Below, piece after piece: positions 1-8,352 of a stretch of 31,151 nucleotides of DNA (positions are counted from its first letter, which is position 1; the number at the start of each line of letters is the position of its first letter). The stretch spans positions 1-31,151 of the forward strand of contig JAAZCZ010000064.1 in assembly GCA_012513005.1 (NCBI GenBank), given 5' to 3'. The translations under genes and the position numbers were made by a program. The stretch comes from Oscillospiraceae bacterium (lineage in GTDB: Bacteria > Bacillota > Clostridia > Oscillospirales > Oscillospiraceae). The notes beneath the pieces are model-generated. The model was not told where the DNA came from. It made no database searches and saw nothing but the letters and a program-made list of their open reading frames with translations.

Positions 1-396
1 ATTTAATAGAATAGTTTCGGCATTGTCGTCTGCTGTGTGCGCAGTTAGGATATAGTCTGCTTTTACGCTCTTGGCTACTCTTGCTAAAAAATCATATCTA
101 AGCTCTCTTGCCGCTTCCTCGGTTCCAATTTTGTTTTGCTTAGAATATAAAGCCACATCTCCGCTCTCGCAGATAAGGTTTACACCGAGGTCTCGGCAGA
201 GATTTTTTACAAAAGATTCGTCTCTGTCTGACTCTTTACCTCTTAGATTGTGGTTATAGTGCGCGACATGCACAGTGACATCATTTATCTTCGCTTCTGC
301 TGTTGCTCTATGCAAAAGGTAGACCGAGTCTGCACCGCCTGAAACAGCGCATAATATTGCTTTTGCATCTTTTGGAATAATGTCGCATTTACTCAT
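1..396 (-). CDS. tilS: tRNA(Ile)-lysidine synthase, N-terminal part (cut by window edge)
   Basis: The first 132 codons are present; the rest lies outside the window. TilS is an ATP-dependent cytosolic enzyme that joins lysine to C34 of the AUA-reading tRNA-Ile. The PP-loop SGGADS is at residues 19-24, followed by the family blocks HVAHYNHNLRG, EEAARELRYDF and TAHTADDNAETILLN, which are typical of TilS rather than of the related TtcA or GuaA. The ATG overlaps the dnaB stop in ATGAGTAA, so it is translationally coupled as the fourth gene of the gdpP-rplI-dnaB-tilS operon. The identification is secure; the C-terminal domain cannot be assessed. Confidence 0.95.
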   Translation of the reverse strand, partial: MSKCDIIPKDAKAILCAVSGGADSVYLLHRATAEAKINDVTVHVAHYNHNLRGKESDRDESFVKNLCRDLGVNLICESGDVALYSKQNKIGTEEAARELRYDFLARVAKSVKADYILTAHTADDNAETILLN

Positions 397-1741
397 ATGA
401 CTCATCGCGATTTTTTTCCATTGACAAAAATGTTGTATGTTCAGGCCACCAGACCAAGTCGATTGTTTTTGTGTCGCCACGCCTGTTTTTCAGAATAATT
501 GCCTCTGCTGCGTTTGGGTTTTCGCACTCGTTATTGTAGTATCCCTCGCGGTATAGGCCGATTACGACATCGGCATCCTGCTCTATTGCGCCTGACTCGC
601 GCAAATCTGAGAGCATAGGGCGTTTATTCTGCCTTGACTCGTTTGCCCTTGAGAGCTGTGATAGGCACAAAACCGGCACATTGAGTTCTTTTGCCATTAT
701 CTTAAGCATACGGCTCATATCTGAAACCGCCTGTGTTCTGTTTTCCGCTGTTCTATACCCCGGGCCTCCGGCTGACTGCATGAGCTGCAAATAGTCAACC
801 ACTACGAGACCTAAATCCGTTATTCTGCGGCACTGGGCGTTCATATCTGCAACTGATAAAGTTGAGTTATCGTCTATTCTGATGTCGGTTGCTGTGAGTA
901 CACTGGCAGCGCTACTGAGTCTCTTCCACTCCTCGGGGCTTAGGTTGCCCTTTTGAAGCTTTTTGCCGTCAATAAGACCCTGGTTTGCAAGCAGCCTCTT
1001 TACCAGCTGCTCTCTTGTCATTTCAAGCGAGAAAATTGCAACTGTTTTGTTTGATGTCTTTGCAACATTAAATGCCATATTTAAAGCTATACTTGTTTTG
1101 CCCATGCCCGGTCTGGAAGCTACCAGAATAAGGTCGCCCCCGCCAAGTCCCATGATAGCATTGTCAATATCGGTAAGACCTGTGAGTGCACCGGGTATGC
1201 CGCCGCCGCTCTCTGCAGCCTTTGACAATTCTTCATAGACATTTGCAATTACTCTTGAAATCGGAATCAGTCCGCCGACTGTCCTGTCTTTACGAAGAGC
1301 ATAAATAAGCCTTTCGGAAAGTTCAAGCATGTCCTCTGCCTTGCCCGAGCCCTCGTATACAGCCGAGCTGATTTCGTTTGCTACATGCAGAATATTTCGC
1401 ATTAGTGAGCGATTTCTGATTATCTCTGCATACTCGCCTATGTTTGCAGCTGTCGGTGTGACTTCCATTAGCTCCAGCAGATACCGCTCCGACGACGCTT
1501 CCCTGAAAACGCCTCTGACCTTCATTTGGTCTAAGACGGTGACGGGGTCTATTACCTGACCGTATGAAAACATGGTCTGGATAGTGTCGAAAATATCGCG
1601 GTTTGCCTCTATGTAGAAGTCCGTAGAGCGCAGCTTGTCTATTACTTCAGAAATACAGCGCGGGTCTATGAGCATTGAGCCCACTACCGCCTGTTCAGCA
1701 GGTGCAGAATATGGTGCCTGTCTGCCCAGCAGCTCTTCCAT
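389..1741 (-). CDS. dnaB: Replicative DNA helicase DnaB
   Basis: This is the 450-residue hexameric helicase of the replication fork (called DnaC in Bacillus). The N-terminal DnaB domain covers about residues 8-110 and the RecA-like motor about 185-445. Walker A SRPGMGKT is at 209-216, Walker B ends in VVVDYLQLM, and the conserved SQLSR and SDLRESGAIEQDADVV blocks follow. Length is normal for the family and I see no intein. It lies 12 bases after rplI and overlaps tilS by 8 bases, the usual gdpP-rplI-dnaB order of Bacillota. The start is the ATG at 1741 and the protein begins with the family-like segment MEELLGRQAPYSAPAEQAVVG. Confidence 0.97.
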   Translation of the reverse strand: MEELLGRQAPYSAPAEQAVVGSMLIDPRCISEVIDKLRSTDFYIEANRDIFDTIQTMFSYGQVIDPVTVLDQMKVRGVFREASSERYLLELMEVTPTAANIGEYAEIIRNRSLMRNILHVANEISSAVYEGSGKAEDMLELSERLIYALRKDRTVGGLIPISRVIANVYEELSKAAESGGGIPGALTGLTDIDNAIMGLGGGDLILVASRPGMGKTSIALNMAFNVAKTSNKTVAIFSLEMTREQLVKRLLANQGLIDGKKLQKGNLSPEEWKRLSSAASVLTATDIRIDDNSTLSVADMNAQCRRITDLGLVVVDYLQLMQSAGGPGYRTAENRTQAVSDMSRMLKIMAKELNVPVLCLSQLSRANESRQNKRPMLSDLRESGAIEQDADVVIGLYREGYYNNECENPNAAEAIILKNRRGDTKTIDLVWWPEHTTFLSMEKNRDESYE

Positions 1742-1753
1742 CTGATTACTCCT

Positions 1754-2203
1754 TTAGCTCTGTTCGGTTACAAGGACATTGACAGTGCCTGTTACCTCAT
1801 ATCCGAGTTTAGCTTTTACTTCATAGCTTCCGAACTGTTTTATAGGTTCGGCCTGAATCAGCTTGTTTTTTTCTATCTCTATGCCGTATTGGCTAAGCAG
1901 GGCATCTGATATTTCGGCACTTGTTATAGCTCCGAACAGCCTTCCGCCCGTGCCTGCTTTGGCTGTCACCTTGACAACTAAGCTCTCTAAGCGTTTGGCG
2001 TTTTCCTCCGCCTGCTCTTTTTCCTTTGCCTGCTGCTTTGCCTTTGCTTTTTCTTTTAGCTTGATTGCATTTATCTTATCGGCTGTCGCCTCTGTTGCCA
2101 GGTTTCTGGGGAATAAGAAGTTTCTGGCGTATCCGTCCGAGACATCTTTTAGCTCGCCCTTTTTCCCCTGTCCTTTTACATCTACAAGAAAAACTACTTT
2201 CAT
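1754..2203 (-). CDS. rplI: 50S ribosomal protein L9
   Basis: This 149-residue protein of the large ribosomal subunit has the N-terminal L9 domain (MKVVFLVDVKGQGKKGELKDVSDGYARNFL in the family, here residues 1-30), a long Lys/Ala/Glu-rich connecting helix at about 45-75, and a C-terminal domain with GRLFGAITSAEIS. A longer frame begins at an upstream TTG at 2218, but L9 proteins start at MKV and the GAAAGGAG ribosome site sits just before the ATG at 2203, so I use that start. It is 26 bases after gdpP and 12 before dnaB in the same operon. Confidence 0.96.
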   Translation of the reverse strand: MKVVFLVDVKGQGKKGELKDVSDGYARNFLFPRNLATEATADKINAIKLKEKAKAKQQAKEKEQAEENAKRLESLVVKVTAKAGTGGRLFGAITSAEISDALLSQYGIEIEKNKLIQAEPIKQFGSYEVKAKLGYEVTGTVNVLVTEQS

Positions 2204-2229
2204 ATTAGCTCCTTTCAATTATTAAAAAA

Positions 2230-4227
2230 TCACGCGTAATAGTCGTCTATTACCTCGAAGAGTTTATTTACCGCATCTTTTAGGGATATGTCGGGCAGCT
2301 GAGCTGCCGCGGCTCCCCTGTTGCCGCCGCCGCCGAGTTTTTCGAGTATCACCTGAACATTTGCATCTCCGATTGATCTGGCAGAGATTGTGACGCCGCC
2401 GTCTGCAGTCGGGCAGACAACAAACGAGGTTTCTATACCTGAAATGTTGAGCAGCTCATCTGCCGCCTGAGCCACGATTATCCTGTCGTGCGGCTCGCCC
2501 GGTGCTGCAATTGCTATTGTGCCTCTGTATAGCTGGGCGTTGTGGAGAATTTCGTATTTTGAGACTGTGTGTCTGATGTCGTTTTGCAGGAGTTTTTTGA
2601 CCTCTGTGGTGTTAGCTCCGGTTCGCATCAGAAATGCCGAGGCTTCAAAGGTTCTCTCACCTGTTCTTAGGGTAAAGCCCTTTGTGTCGAGAACTATGCC
2701 GGACAAAATTGCCTCTGCCTCAAATATTTTTATATCGCCCTTTTCGCAAACCTCTTGCAGCATTTCGCTAAAAAGCTCGCATACTGATGAGGCACTCGGC
2801 TCTAAGAATGCAAGATCTGCATTTTGGATAAAGGTCTGTGCTCTTCTGTGGTGGTCTATTACCGCAACTCGGTTGCAGGCTAAAAGCAGACTCTCGTCTT
2901 CTACCTGCTCCGGTCTGTTTGTGTCGACTACTACTAAAAATGTTCTGCTGTCGGCACTTAGCATAGCCTCCTGCGGGCTTATAAAGGCGTCTTTATATTC
3001 CGGCTCACGGCGCAGCCTCTCTATTAGTGCTGCAGACGCATTTTTCTCAAGGTCGATTACTATTTTGCAGGTTTTTTGCAGTTTTCTTGACATGCATGAA
3101 ACTGCCACCATGGCTCCCACTGCATCTAGGTCAGCATATTTGTGTCCCATTACAAAAACCTGACTTGAGTCTGAAATGAGATCAGCAAGTGCCTGAGCCA
3201 TTACACGAGATTTGACCTTTGTGCGTGTCTCAACCTCATTTCCTCTGCCGCCGTGGAACTCAAAGTTAAATCTGTTTTTTATGACCGCCTGGTCTCCGCC
3301 TCTTGAGAGTGCCATTTCGGTTGCCAACAGAGAAAACTGGAAGTTTTCCCCAAAGCCCGTGCCGTCTACTCCGAGACCCAAGCTCAAGGTTGCATGTATT
3401 CCGGAGGCGCCTATTATCTTGTGCGCCTGCTCTAAGACTACAAATTTCTTTTCTCTCATTTCTTTGAGGTGGCGCTCTTCGAATATGAGCAGATATCTGT
3501 CCCTGTCGTAGCGGCGGAAAATTACATCCTTGCCCTCGCACCACTGGATAATGATATCCTCAAGCGAGTCTCTGATTTCGTTTTTCTTTCTGTCGGGCAG
3601 ACCTTTTGTTAGCTCGTCATAGTTGTCTACAACAACCTGGCTGACTACAGGGCGTGTTTCCTCGAATTTAATTCTGATATTGTCGTATTCAGTGACGTCT
3701 ATAAAATAGGCTATTCCCATATAGCCCTGGTCATCTGAGGTTTCCTCATTTACTGTGCTGATTACATTTCCCAAAATCTGATATTTTTTATCCATAATTT
3801 CGGTGAGCCCCGGGAAGTTCGACTTGCCATCCATTAGCCATTTGCCCGAAAATTCCGGTATTAAATCTGAAACTGCAGTATCAACTCTCTGACCCGATGC
3901 CCCGCACATTTCAAAAAACATATGGTTTGCCCAAATAATTTTTGAGTCGTTTAGCATGAAGACTGCCATGGGCAGGGGGAAATTCTTGAGCGTGCTGTTT
4001 TTGGCTGTGTCTGTTTCGTAAGTAAGGGTTTCTATGAACTTTATTACTTCACGGCGACGGCGGCGAGACATGATGAGGTGATAAACTATGAGCAGCAGAA
4101 TAATACCGCCCTCAACAGCAGCTAAAGTATACTGTTTTAATACCAGAGACGCTGCTGCAAAGAGTATCAAAAAGAAAATATACATATTGACGCTCGGTTG
4201 CAGTAGTCGCTGCACTTTTTTGTTCAT
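2230..4227 (-). CDS. gdpP: Cyclic-di-AMP phosphodiesterase GdpP (DHH/DHHA1)
   Basis: This 665-residue membrane enzyme hydrolyses c-di-AMP to pApA. Order of parts: two membrane segments (about 13-31 and 34-53), a PAS-like domain (about 80-185), a degenerate GGDEF domain (about 195-325, with FRRYDRDRYLLIFE where GGDEF would be), then DHH (about 340-500) and DHHA1 (about 560-660). Metal-binding motifs are intact: GHKYADLD at 361-368, VVVDTN at 433-438 and VIDHH at 456-460. The DHHA1 substrate motif, normally GGGGH, reads GGGGN at 632-636. It is the first gene after the promoter at 4265-4293. The rplI neighbour is the classical one for gdpP (yybT). Confidence 0.94.
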   Translation of the reverse strand: MNKKVQRLLQPSVNMYIFFLILFAAASLVLKQYTLAAVEGGIILLLIVYHLIMSRRRRREVIKFIETLTYETDTAKNSTLKNFPLPMAVFMLNDSKIIWANHMFFEMCGASGQRVDTAVSDLIPEFSGKWLMDGKSNFPGLTEIMDKKYQILGNVISTVNEETSDDQGYMGIAYFIDVTEYDNIRIKFEETRPVVSQVVVDNYDELTKGLPDRKKNEIRDSLEDIIIQWCEGKDVIFRRYDRDRYLLIFEERHLKEMREKKFVVLEQAHKIIGASGIHATLSLGLGVDGTGFGENFQFSLLATEMALSRGGDQAVIKNRFNFEFHGGRGNEVETRTKVKSRVMAQALADLISDSSQVFVMGHKYADLDAVGAMVAVSCMSRKLQKTCKIVIDLEKNASAALIERLRREPEYKDAFISPQEAMLSADSRTFLVVVDTNRPEQVEDESLLLACNRVAVIDHHRRAQTFIQNADLAFLEPSASSVCELFSEMLQEVCEKGDIKIFEAEAILSGIVLDTKGFTLRTGERTFEASAFLMRTGANTTEVKKLLQNDIRHTVSKYEILHNAQLYRGTIAIAAPGEPHDRIIVAQAADELLNISGIETSFVVCPTADGGVTISARSIGDANVQVILEKLGGGGNRGAAAAQLPDISLKDAVNKLFEVIDDYYA

Positions 4228-4264
4228 CGGACCACCACCGTTTAAGATTTTTAATTAATAATAC

Positions 4265-4293
4265 ATTATAACAAAACAGCATCGTCTTTTCAA
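4265..4293 (-). promoter_or_regulatory. Sigma-A promoter of the gdpP operon
   Basis: Read on the minus strand, TTGAAA (4288-4293) and TATAAT (4265-4270) are separated by exactly 17 bases, and TG lies one base upstream of the -10 box (extended -10). The expected start of transcription is about 30 bases before the gdpP ATG. This promoter would serve gdpP, rplI, dnaB and tilS. Confidence 0.8.
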
Positions 4294-4375
4294 CAACGGT
4301 TGCTCTTTGCCTTTAATATTTTGGCCTTATTTTGGCTTATTTGGGATATGTATTGAGCTAATAACATTTTATTCC

Positions 4376-4412
4376 AAAAAAACTGCAATGCCCTGCGTAG
4401 ATACGCAGGGCA
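4376..4412 (-). terminator. Intrinsic terminator after nadE
   Basis: A 10-bp stem (arms 4389-4398 and 4403-4412, core CCCTGCGT/ACGCAGGG, loop of 4) is followed on the minus strand, after about six bases, by seven T residues (plus-strand A at 4376-4382). It closes the glyS-nadE operon. The gap between stem and T-run is longer than ideal. Confidence 0.65.
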
Positions 4413-4430
4413 AAATGCACGGATTTTATT

Positions 4431-6314
4431 TTAGAACTCTGCAATTGACTGCATCCAGATATCTGCCTGGGCATCGGAAGGCATTTTAAAGCCGTCTCTG
4501 GGCGAGAATGTAAAGCCCATTGCCGCAGGTCCGTCTGCTGTTGTGGAGCGTTTAAACTGCTGGGCAAAGAGTCTCTTCGTGTAGCTTTTTAGCCATTTTG
4601 TGAGCTCTGCAGTGTCGTATTCTTCTTTGAAGGCGTGCTTTGCAAGTCTTAAAACCTTTTTGGGCTCAAAGCCGTTTTTGACCATGTGATAGAGATAGAA
4701 ATCCTGCAAGGTGTATGAGCCTACGCTGTCTTCGCTCTTTTGCAAAAGCTCTCCCTGCTCTGATATGGGCAGAAGCTCCGGTGTTACCGGTGTGTCCAGA
4801 ATATCAAGTAGGGCTTCGGCTAATATTCTATCCTCGGATTTTTCGGCTATATACCTGACTATTGCACTGACCATTGTTTTAGTTAGGCCTGCGTTAATAT
4901 CGTAGTTTGAAATCTGATCGCCGTTGAAGGTGCACCAGCCGTCTGCCTGCTCTGATAAGTCCTTTGTACCTACATTGAGACCGCCAAGCTTATTAGCAAG
5001 GTTTAAAAGCACCATTGTTCTCTCTCTGGCTTGGGCATTTTCAAAGACAACGCTGTAATCGTCCATGCTGTGTTCGATTACCTCGAAATGCTTTTTCACG
5101 CTTTCGCCGATGGGTTTTATTTTTAGGTCAGCACCGAGCTGCTCTGCAATTGTTATGGCATTGCTCTTTGTTCTGCCGGTTGTGCCGAAGCAGGGCATTG
5201 TAACTGCTACTATGTTTTTGCGCGGAAGCCCCAGAATATCGAGCGCTCTGGCACTGGCCAGCATTACCAAGGTTGAGTCAACTCCGCCCGATACGCCAAT
5301 TACAGGTCTGTAGAGTCCTGTGTATTCCATGCGCTTTATAAGCCCGTATGCCTGTATGTCAAGAGCTCTTTCGCAGAAGTCTTCAAAGTCATTTTCGGGT
5401 ATAAAGGGGGTTTTGGAGTAGTGGCGTGTGAGAACAATTTCGGAAAGCTCAGCTCCCCAAAACACTTTTCCGTGCAGGCTGTCCGCTTCATAGAATGGCT
5501 TCTCTTTTTGGCGTGTCTGAATGATAAGCTCTGTGTCGATTTCCGATATCGCCATGCTGTCTGTGCCCTCGTCTGCTGCTAAGACTTCGCCAAGCTCAGC
5601 TACAGCGCAAAGTCCTGAATAGACCTTGTCTGTTGTGGATTCTCCCCTGCCGGGGGCGGCATAAAGAGCTGCGCAGCGAAGCTTCTTTGTGTCTGCTGAA
5701 ATCGAGTTTATAAGCTCTTTTTTTGAGTAGACGCTCATTGGCTCATCAGACAAAACAGCTAAAACTAAGGCTCCTGCTGCGCAGTGTACTTCAGCTGCTG
5801 CGCCCGGTGTCTTTATGTCGGCGTTAAACAGCACCGCAACCTCAAGGTCGCTGAGCTCTTCGTGCGCAAATAGCAAATCAGTTGCCATGACAGCCATCGT
5901 TTCGCTGTCTAATTCCACATCTGTAATTTCGCTTGGCGCAGGTGAAAATACTGTGCCGTCTGTATTAGCCCTGGGAACAAAACCGAGAAGCTCTCCGTCA
6001 TATAGGCAGGCTGCCACATTGTAGAGTCTGCCGCCTGCTGATAGGGGCATGCCTACAATAACAAGCATGTCTGTTTCTGCCGTCGCTTCGCTTATTGTTT
6101 TAAGAGCTTTTTTTGCACTTTCCTGCAGCTGCTTTTGGAAAAACAGATGCCCGCAGGTAGCTCCCGTTATTGAAAGCTCGGGAAACAACAGGAGCTTTAC
6201 TCCCTTTTCCTTTGCCCTTTTTATTTCTGCTGTAATTTTTTCTGCATTATAAATTGGGTCTGCAACGCGAAGCTGCGGGGCTGCCGCTGCTGCTTTTATA
6301 AATCCGTTATACAT
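4431..6314 (-). CDS. nadE: NAD+ synthetase, long form with degenerate glutaminase domain
   Basis: This 627-residue protein catalyses the last step of NAD synthesis, amidating nicotinic acid adenine dinucleotide. The N-terminal nitrilase/glutaminase-like domain spans about 1-270 and the synthetase about 300-620. The ATP loop SGGVDS is at 342-347, followed by KLGGLNVGTKDLSE and NGDQISNYDINAG. In the nitrilase part Glu46 (FPELSITG) is kept, but the catalytic Lys position (VPK in relatives) is Arg115, and the catalytic Cys position (family ICEDLW) reads LFNADI with Asn164; the NYREFYE loop is also missing. I infer that it uses free ammonia. The start is the ATG at 6314 after AGAAGGAG; a longer frame to 6404 has no family support and runs into the gene before it. 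It lies 4 bases after the small membrane protein gene. Confidence 0.9.
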   Translation of the reverse strand: MYNGFIKAAAAAPQLRVADPIYNAEKITAEIKRAKEKGVKLLLFPELSITGATCGHLFFQKQLQESAKKALKTISEATAETDMLVIVGMPLSAGGRLYNVAACLYDGELLGFVPRANTDGTVFSPAPSEITDVELDSETMAVMATDLLFAHEELSDLEVAVLFNADIKTPGAAAEVHCAAGALVLAVLSDEPMSVYSKKELINSISADTKKLRCAALYAAPGRGESTTDKVYSGLCAVAELGEVLAADEGTDSMAISEIDTELIIQTRQKEKPFYEADSLHGKVFWGAELSEIVLTRHYSKTPFIPENDFEDFCERALDIQAYGLIKRMEYTGLYRPVIGVSGGVDSTLVMLASARALDILGLPRKNIVAVTMPCFGTTGRTKSNAITIAEQLGADLKIKPIGESVKKHFEVIEHSMDDYSVVFENAQARERTMVLLNLANKLGGLNVGTKDLSEQADGWCTFNGDQISNYDINAGLTKTMVSAIVRYIAEKSEDRILAEALLDILDTPVTPELLPISEQGELLQKSEDSVGSYTLQDFYLYHMVKNGFEPKKVLRLAKHAFKEEYDTAELTKWLKSYTKRLFAQQFKRSTTADGPAAMGFTFSPRDGFKMPSDAQADIWMQSIAEF

Positions 6315-6318
6315 AAAA

Positions 6319-6690
6319 CTACTCCTTCTCCTGACTGTCCGGTGTGTGAAACACAAAAAGTGATTTGTCAAAGTATCGCAGCAGCGCTGCTCTGGGAACA
6401 ACATAGCCGGAATCAGAAAAATATATTTCTATTGCGTTTTCGCCTATCTCGGTTTTTGCTATGCCGCCTATGTGCGGAATAACATTTATATTTAGTTCTT
6501 CATTTAGCTCAGTTAAATGCTCTCTGTAATACTCACTTCCGTGCGGCGGCACATAGCCTTTTATCGGTTCTCTAAATGAGCCTATGCAGATTGCAAAAAA
6601 CAGTATTGTGCAGAAAATAATAAATGCACTTCCGGCAGGTTTTAGAAACCTGACTGCCTCCTGACCTGCCGTCATTTTGCCCTCGTTCAA
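6319..6690 (-). CDS. Small membrane protein of unknown function
   Basis: I do not recognise this 123-residue protein. It has one strong hydrophobic segment at about 20-37 (FIIFCTILFFAICIGSF) after a short polar N-terminus, then about 85 residues that are probably outside the membrane and end in a charged tail. There is no coiled coil, no lipobox and no cysteine in the outer part. The start is a TTG at 6690 with GGAG eight bases upstream; an ATG five codons in (6675) also has a GAGG, but very close. It sits between glyS and nadE with gaps of 21 and 4 bases, so it is co-transcribed, though neither neighbour suggests a role. Its topology resembles small division proteins such as FtsL/DivIC, but there is no sequence support for that. 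Confidence 0.75.
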   Translation of the reverse strand: MNEGKMTAGQEAVRFLKPAGSAFIIFCTILFFAICIGSFREPIKGYVPPHGSEYYREHLTELNEELNINVIPHIGGIAKTEIGENAIEIYFSDSGYVVPRAALLRYFDKSLFVFHTPDSQEKE

Positions 6691-6711
6691 GTTAATTTCT
6701 CCGCTTTATTT

Positions 6712-8136
6712 TTAGTAAGCAAGTCTTTCGGCGAGGTATGCACTAAGCTCTGAAATCGGAAGTCTTACCTGCTCCATGCTGTCTCGCTCTCTTACCGTAA
6801 CACAGCCGTCTGCGGGGGTGTTTTCGTCTCCTACCGTTGTGAAGTCTACCGTTATGCAGAAGGGCGTGCCGATTTCGTCCTGTCTTCTGTATCGCTTGCC
6901 TATTGAGCCTGTGTCGTCGTATTCGCACATAAAGTCCTTGGATAGACGCTCATACAGCTCTCTTGCGGGCTTTGCGAGTACTTCCTTTTTGGACAGCGGC
7001 AAGATAGCGGCTTTTATGGGCGCTAACGCCGGGTGAAAACGCATGACCACACGGGTGTCGTTTTTAGCTTCGTCTACTACTTCTTCGTCGTAGGCTTCGC
7101 ATATAAAGGCAAGAGTTACTCTGTCTGCTCCCAAAGAAGGCTCGACTACATAGGGTATATATTTCTCGTTTTGCTCTTGGTCAAAGTAGCTCATATCTTG
7201 GCCGGACACCTCCTGGTGCCTGCCTAAGTCGTAGTCTGTTCTGTCTGCTACTCCCCACAGCTCTCCCCAACCGAATGGGAAGAGATATTCAAAGTCTGTT
7301 GTAGCCTTGGAATAGAACGACAGCTCTTCTTTTTCGTGGTCTCTCAGCCTTAGGCTTTCGTCTTTTATATCAAGGTCCAAAAGCCACTTGTGGCAGTAGT
7401 TGCGCCAATATTCAAACCACTCTAAGTCTGTGCCGGGTTTGCAGAAGAATTCCAGCTCCATCTGCTCAAATTCTCTTATTCTGAATATGAAGTTTCCGGG
7501 CGTGATTTCGTTTCTGAAGCTCTTGCCGATTTGGCAGACGCCGAAGGGCAGTTTTCTTCTTGTTGTGCGCTGTATATTCTTAAAGTTCACAAATATTCCC
7601 TGGGCTGTTTCCGGTCTTAGATATACTTCGTTTGCGCTATCCTCCGTAACGCCCTGAAATGTTTTGAACATTAGATTAAATTTCCTGATATCGGTGAAAT
7701 CCGATTTGCCGCAGCCGGGGCAAGCTATTTTTTCTTCTTTTATAAGATTTACCATGTCTTCGTTTGACATAGCTTCGACTATAATATCCGCTCTGCCGCT
7801 CTGCTCTATCCAGTCTTCGATCAGCTTATCTGCTCTGTGTCTCATTTTGCAGGCTTTGCAGTCAATTAGCGGGTCGTTAAATGTTGTGACATGTCCCGAT
7901 GCCACCCAAGTCTGCGGGTTCATTATTATTGCTGAGTCAAGTCCTACGTTGTACGGGTTTTCCTGTACGAATTTTTTCCACCAGGCTTTTTTAACGTTGT
8001 TTTTGAGTTCGACTCCCAAAGGACCGTAGTCCCAGGAGTTTGCAAGGCCTCCGTAAATCTCACTGCCTGCGTACACAAAGCCTCTGTTTTTGCATAGTGC
8101 TACGATTTTTTCCATTGTCTTTTCGCTGTTTTTCAT
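6712..8136 (-). CDS. glyS: Glycyl-tRNA synthetase, alpha2 (single-chain) type
   Basis: This 474-residue class II synthetase charges tRNA-Gly in the cytosol. The N-terminus has SEIYGGLANSWDYGPLG and WW, diagnostic of the eukaryote-like dimeric GlyRS rather than the alpha/beta form. Motif 2 is FRNEITPGNFIFRIREFEQMELEFF (about 207-231), motif 3 includes EPSLGADRVTLAF, and the C-terminal anticodon-binding domain runs from about 365 to the end. A zinc-type insertion carries CPGCGKSDF and CKACKMRH cysteines. The start ATG follows AAAGGAAG. I see no T-box elements in the 216 bases upstream. It is the first gene of the glyS, small membrane protein, nadE run. Confidence 0.96.
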   Translation of the reverse strand: MKNSEKTMEKIVALCKNRGFVYAGSEIYGGLANSWDYGPLGVELKNNVKKAWWKKFVQENPYNVGLDSAIIMNPQTWVASGHVTTFNDPLIDCKACKMRHRADKLIEDWIEQSGRADIIVEAMSNEDMVNLIKEEKIACPGCGKSDFTDIRKFNLMFKTFQGVTEDSANEVYLRPETAQGIFVNFKNIQRTTRRKLPFGVCQIGKSFRNEITPGNFIFRIREFEQMELEFFCKPGTDLEWFEYWRNYCHKWLLDLDIKDESLRLRDHEKEELSFYSKATTDFEYLFPFGWGELWGVADRTDYDLGRHQEVSGQDMSYFDQEQNEKYIPYVVEPSLGADRVTLAFICEAYDEEVVDEAKNDTRVVMRFHPALAPIKAAILPLSKKEVLAKPARELYERLSKDFMCEYDDTGSIGKRYRRQDEIGTPFCITVDFTTVGDENTPADGCVTVRERDSMEQVRLPISELSAYLAERLAY

Positions 8137-8151
8137 CTGTCGCTTCCTTTC

Positions 8152-8170
8152 CCGCAGATGGCCTCTGCGG
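8152..8170 (-). promoter_or_regulatory. Short hairpin in the glyS leader
   Basis: A perfect 7-bp inverted repeat (CCGCAGA / TCTGCGG, loop of 5) lies in the glyS 5' leader just before its AAAGGAAG ribosome site. There is no T-run, so it is not a terminator. It could affect ribosome access or mRNA stability; function unproven. Confidence 0.4.
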
Positions 8171-8181
8171 AGATTACATAG

Positions 8182-8211
8182 TTGTTATAGACATATTGTG
8201 TGTGATATAAT
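8182..8211 (+). promoter_or_regulatory. Probable promoter of the aminopeptidase gene
   Basis: TTGTTA (8182-8187) and TATAAT (8206-8211) are 18 bases apart, with TG one base before the -10 box (extended -10). Transcription would begin near 8218, leaving about 135 bases of untranslated leader. The 9-base repeat ATTGTGTGT (8195-8203) lies inside the spacer and its inverted copy is at 8242-8250. Confidence 0.6.
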
Positions 8212-8250
8212 AAATGGCACATAAAAAAATTATGCAATAAGACACACAAT
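8195..8250. repeat. Separated 9-bp inverted repeat in a divergent promoter region
   Basis: ATTGTGTGT (8195-8203) and ACACACAAT (8242-8250) are exact reverse complements with 38 bases between them, about 47 bases centre to centre. One copy sits between the -35 and -10 boxes of the rightward promoter. The layout would suit a looping repressor, but chance in AT-rich DNA is possible. Confidence 0.4.
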
Positions 8251-8352
8251 TTCTATCGCATAATATCATAAACGAGAAGGCTAATCAATAAACGTTAAAG
8301 ATTAGACTTATCTTAGAAAAATTAGGTACAAATCTTTATTAGAGGTGTTAAT

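Noticed and set aside
2519..3163. 214-codon open frame on the plus strand opposite gdpP
   Set aside because: It has no ribosome site or family features and is fully antisense to a secure gene; it reflects the codon bias of gdpP.
6315..6404. N-terminal extension of NadE
   Set aside because: It overlaps the preceding gene, does not look like NadE sequence, and the AGAAGGAG site supports the ATG at 6314.
8137..8352. Possible T-box riboswitch before glyS
   Set aside because: I could find neither the T-box core bases nor a terminator hairpin with a U-run ahead of glyS; only a short 7-bp hairpin is visible.
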